A DNA stretch of 49,776 nucleotides from Bacillota bacterium (GTDB lineage Bacteria > Bacillota > Clostridia > Peptostreptococcales > Anaerovoracaceae). The stretch spans positions 1 through 49,776 of the forward strand of contig JAFUQN010000100.1 in the NCBI GenBank assembly GCA_017472365.1, read 5' to 3'. Shown here one piece after another: positions 49,591 to 49,776 of the stretch. The number at the start of each line of letters is the position of its first letter. Positions within the stretch are counted from its first letter, which is position 1. The translations under genes were made by a program, and so were the position numbers. The notes under the pieces were generated by a model. The model ran no database searches. It was not told the origin of the DNA and worked only from the letters and a program-made list of their open reading frames with translations.

Positions 49591-49776
49591 ATGAAAATCT
49601 ATGATATTTCTCAAGAGGTTTTCAGTTGCGAAGTATATCCTGGTGACCCTGTACCAAAGAAAACAGCACTGAAATCAATGCAAGAAGGTGAAGTATATAA
49701 TTTAACTGCTTTTAGCATGTGTGCACATAACGGCACACATATAGATGCACCATTTCATTTTATTAAAGATGGAAAA
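49591..49776 (+). CDS. Cyclase/kynurenine-formamidase family protein, 3' end outside window
   Basis: 62 codons, open to the window edge. It begins MKIYDISQEVFSCEVYPGDP and contains the metal-binding motif HNGTHIDAPFHF, matching HxGTHxDxPxHF of the cyclase (PF04199) family, which includes arylformamidases. GAGGAGA precedes the ATG. A possible promoter is TTGATG-17-TAAAGT just upstream. Region 49465-49590 shows no other feature. Confidence 0.88.
   Translation, partial: MKIYDISQEVFSCEVYPGDPVPKKTALKSMQEGEVYNLTAFSMCAHNGTHIDAPFHFIKDGK

Noticed and set aside
1-49776. CRISPR arrays, tRNA or rRNA genes, IS elements, prophage or origin features
   Set aside because: No regularly spaced repeats, cloverleaf-like sequences, transposase or phage genes, or DnaA-box clusters were seen.

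Overview
The window is a gene-dense stretch of a chromosome from a spore-forming, low-to-moderate GC member of the Clostridia (Bacillota). Evidence for this is the set of sporulation genes (an alpha/beta-type SASP, ylbJ, spoIVFA/spoIVFB, a BofC-like protein, spoIVB and spo0A), strong AGGAGG-type ribosome binding sites, sigma-A style promoters, a GAAC-N4-GTTC LexA box in front of recA and a ribosomal L21 leader RNA. No rRNA, tRNA, CRISPR array, IS element or prophage was recognised. A genus cannot be named from the sequence alone.

Layout. 1-1506: the end of a Fic protein (cut by the window edge), a low-molecular-weight phosphatase and a tiny membrane protein. 1552-11553: a conserved housekeeping block with rpmB (minus), asp23, recG (interrupted by an in-frame TGA), a SASP gene with its own sigma-G-like promoter, rsmD, coaD, a coiled-coil protein, ylbJ, tmcAL, ackA (behind a structured leader), rpmF and a B3/4-domain protein. 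11593-12480: dapA on the minus strand. 12604-22288: ftsK/spoIIIE, rimO, pgsA, cinA, recA, rplU, rpmA and obgE. 22421-26427: an accessory patch with a decayed AraC/GNAT regulator, an alcohol dehydrogenase, DUF4298, an unknown conserved protein, a methyltransferase and an HTH/zinc-ribbon regulator. 26498-32092: an old-yellow-enzyme homologue, an SLH-domain protein, then a tight operon of NUDIX hydrolase, Fe-S protein, O-acetyltransferase and polysaccharide deacetylase. 32162-34096: an XRE regulator with an apparently inactive S24-like domain facing a thioesterase/HD pair. 34161-41428: a sporulation-rich block. 41649-44952: an unknown membrane protein and the iscS-iscU-mnmA Fe-S/tRNA thiolation operon. 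45034-49776: a small membrane protein, a lipoprotein with DnaJ-like CxxCxGxG motifs, a QueG-like Fe-S protein, an amidase, a membrane-anchored unknown and the start of a cyclase-family gene.

How the parts work together. SpoIVB, a BofC-like protein, SpoIVFA and SpoIVFB are the components of the pro-sigma-K checkpoint known from Bacillus, and they lie within about 6 kb just upstream of spo0A, whose promoter region carries two TGNCGAA boxes. TmcAL (which consumes acetate and ATP) sits directly before acetate kinase. IscS and IscU supply sulfur and clusters, and MnmA uses IscS-derived sulfur for tRNA 2-thiouridine.

The most interesting departures from expectation are: the nonsense codon in recG; an L21 with a helical C-terminal extension together with an L27 that lacks the N-terminal extension usual in Firmicutes and no prp gene between them; a terminator-like hairpin inside the first codons of a ComEA-like gene; a structured leader before ackA; a palindrome over the iscS promoter; a 15-bp inverted repeat that would hide the ribosome binding site of a small membrane protein; and a regulator whose S24-like domain has lost its catalytic residues. 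No wholly new multi-gene system could be demonstrated from the sequence alone.
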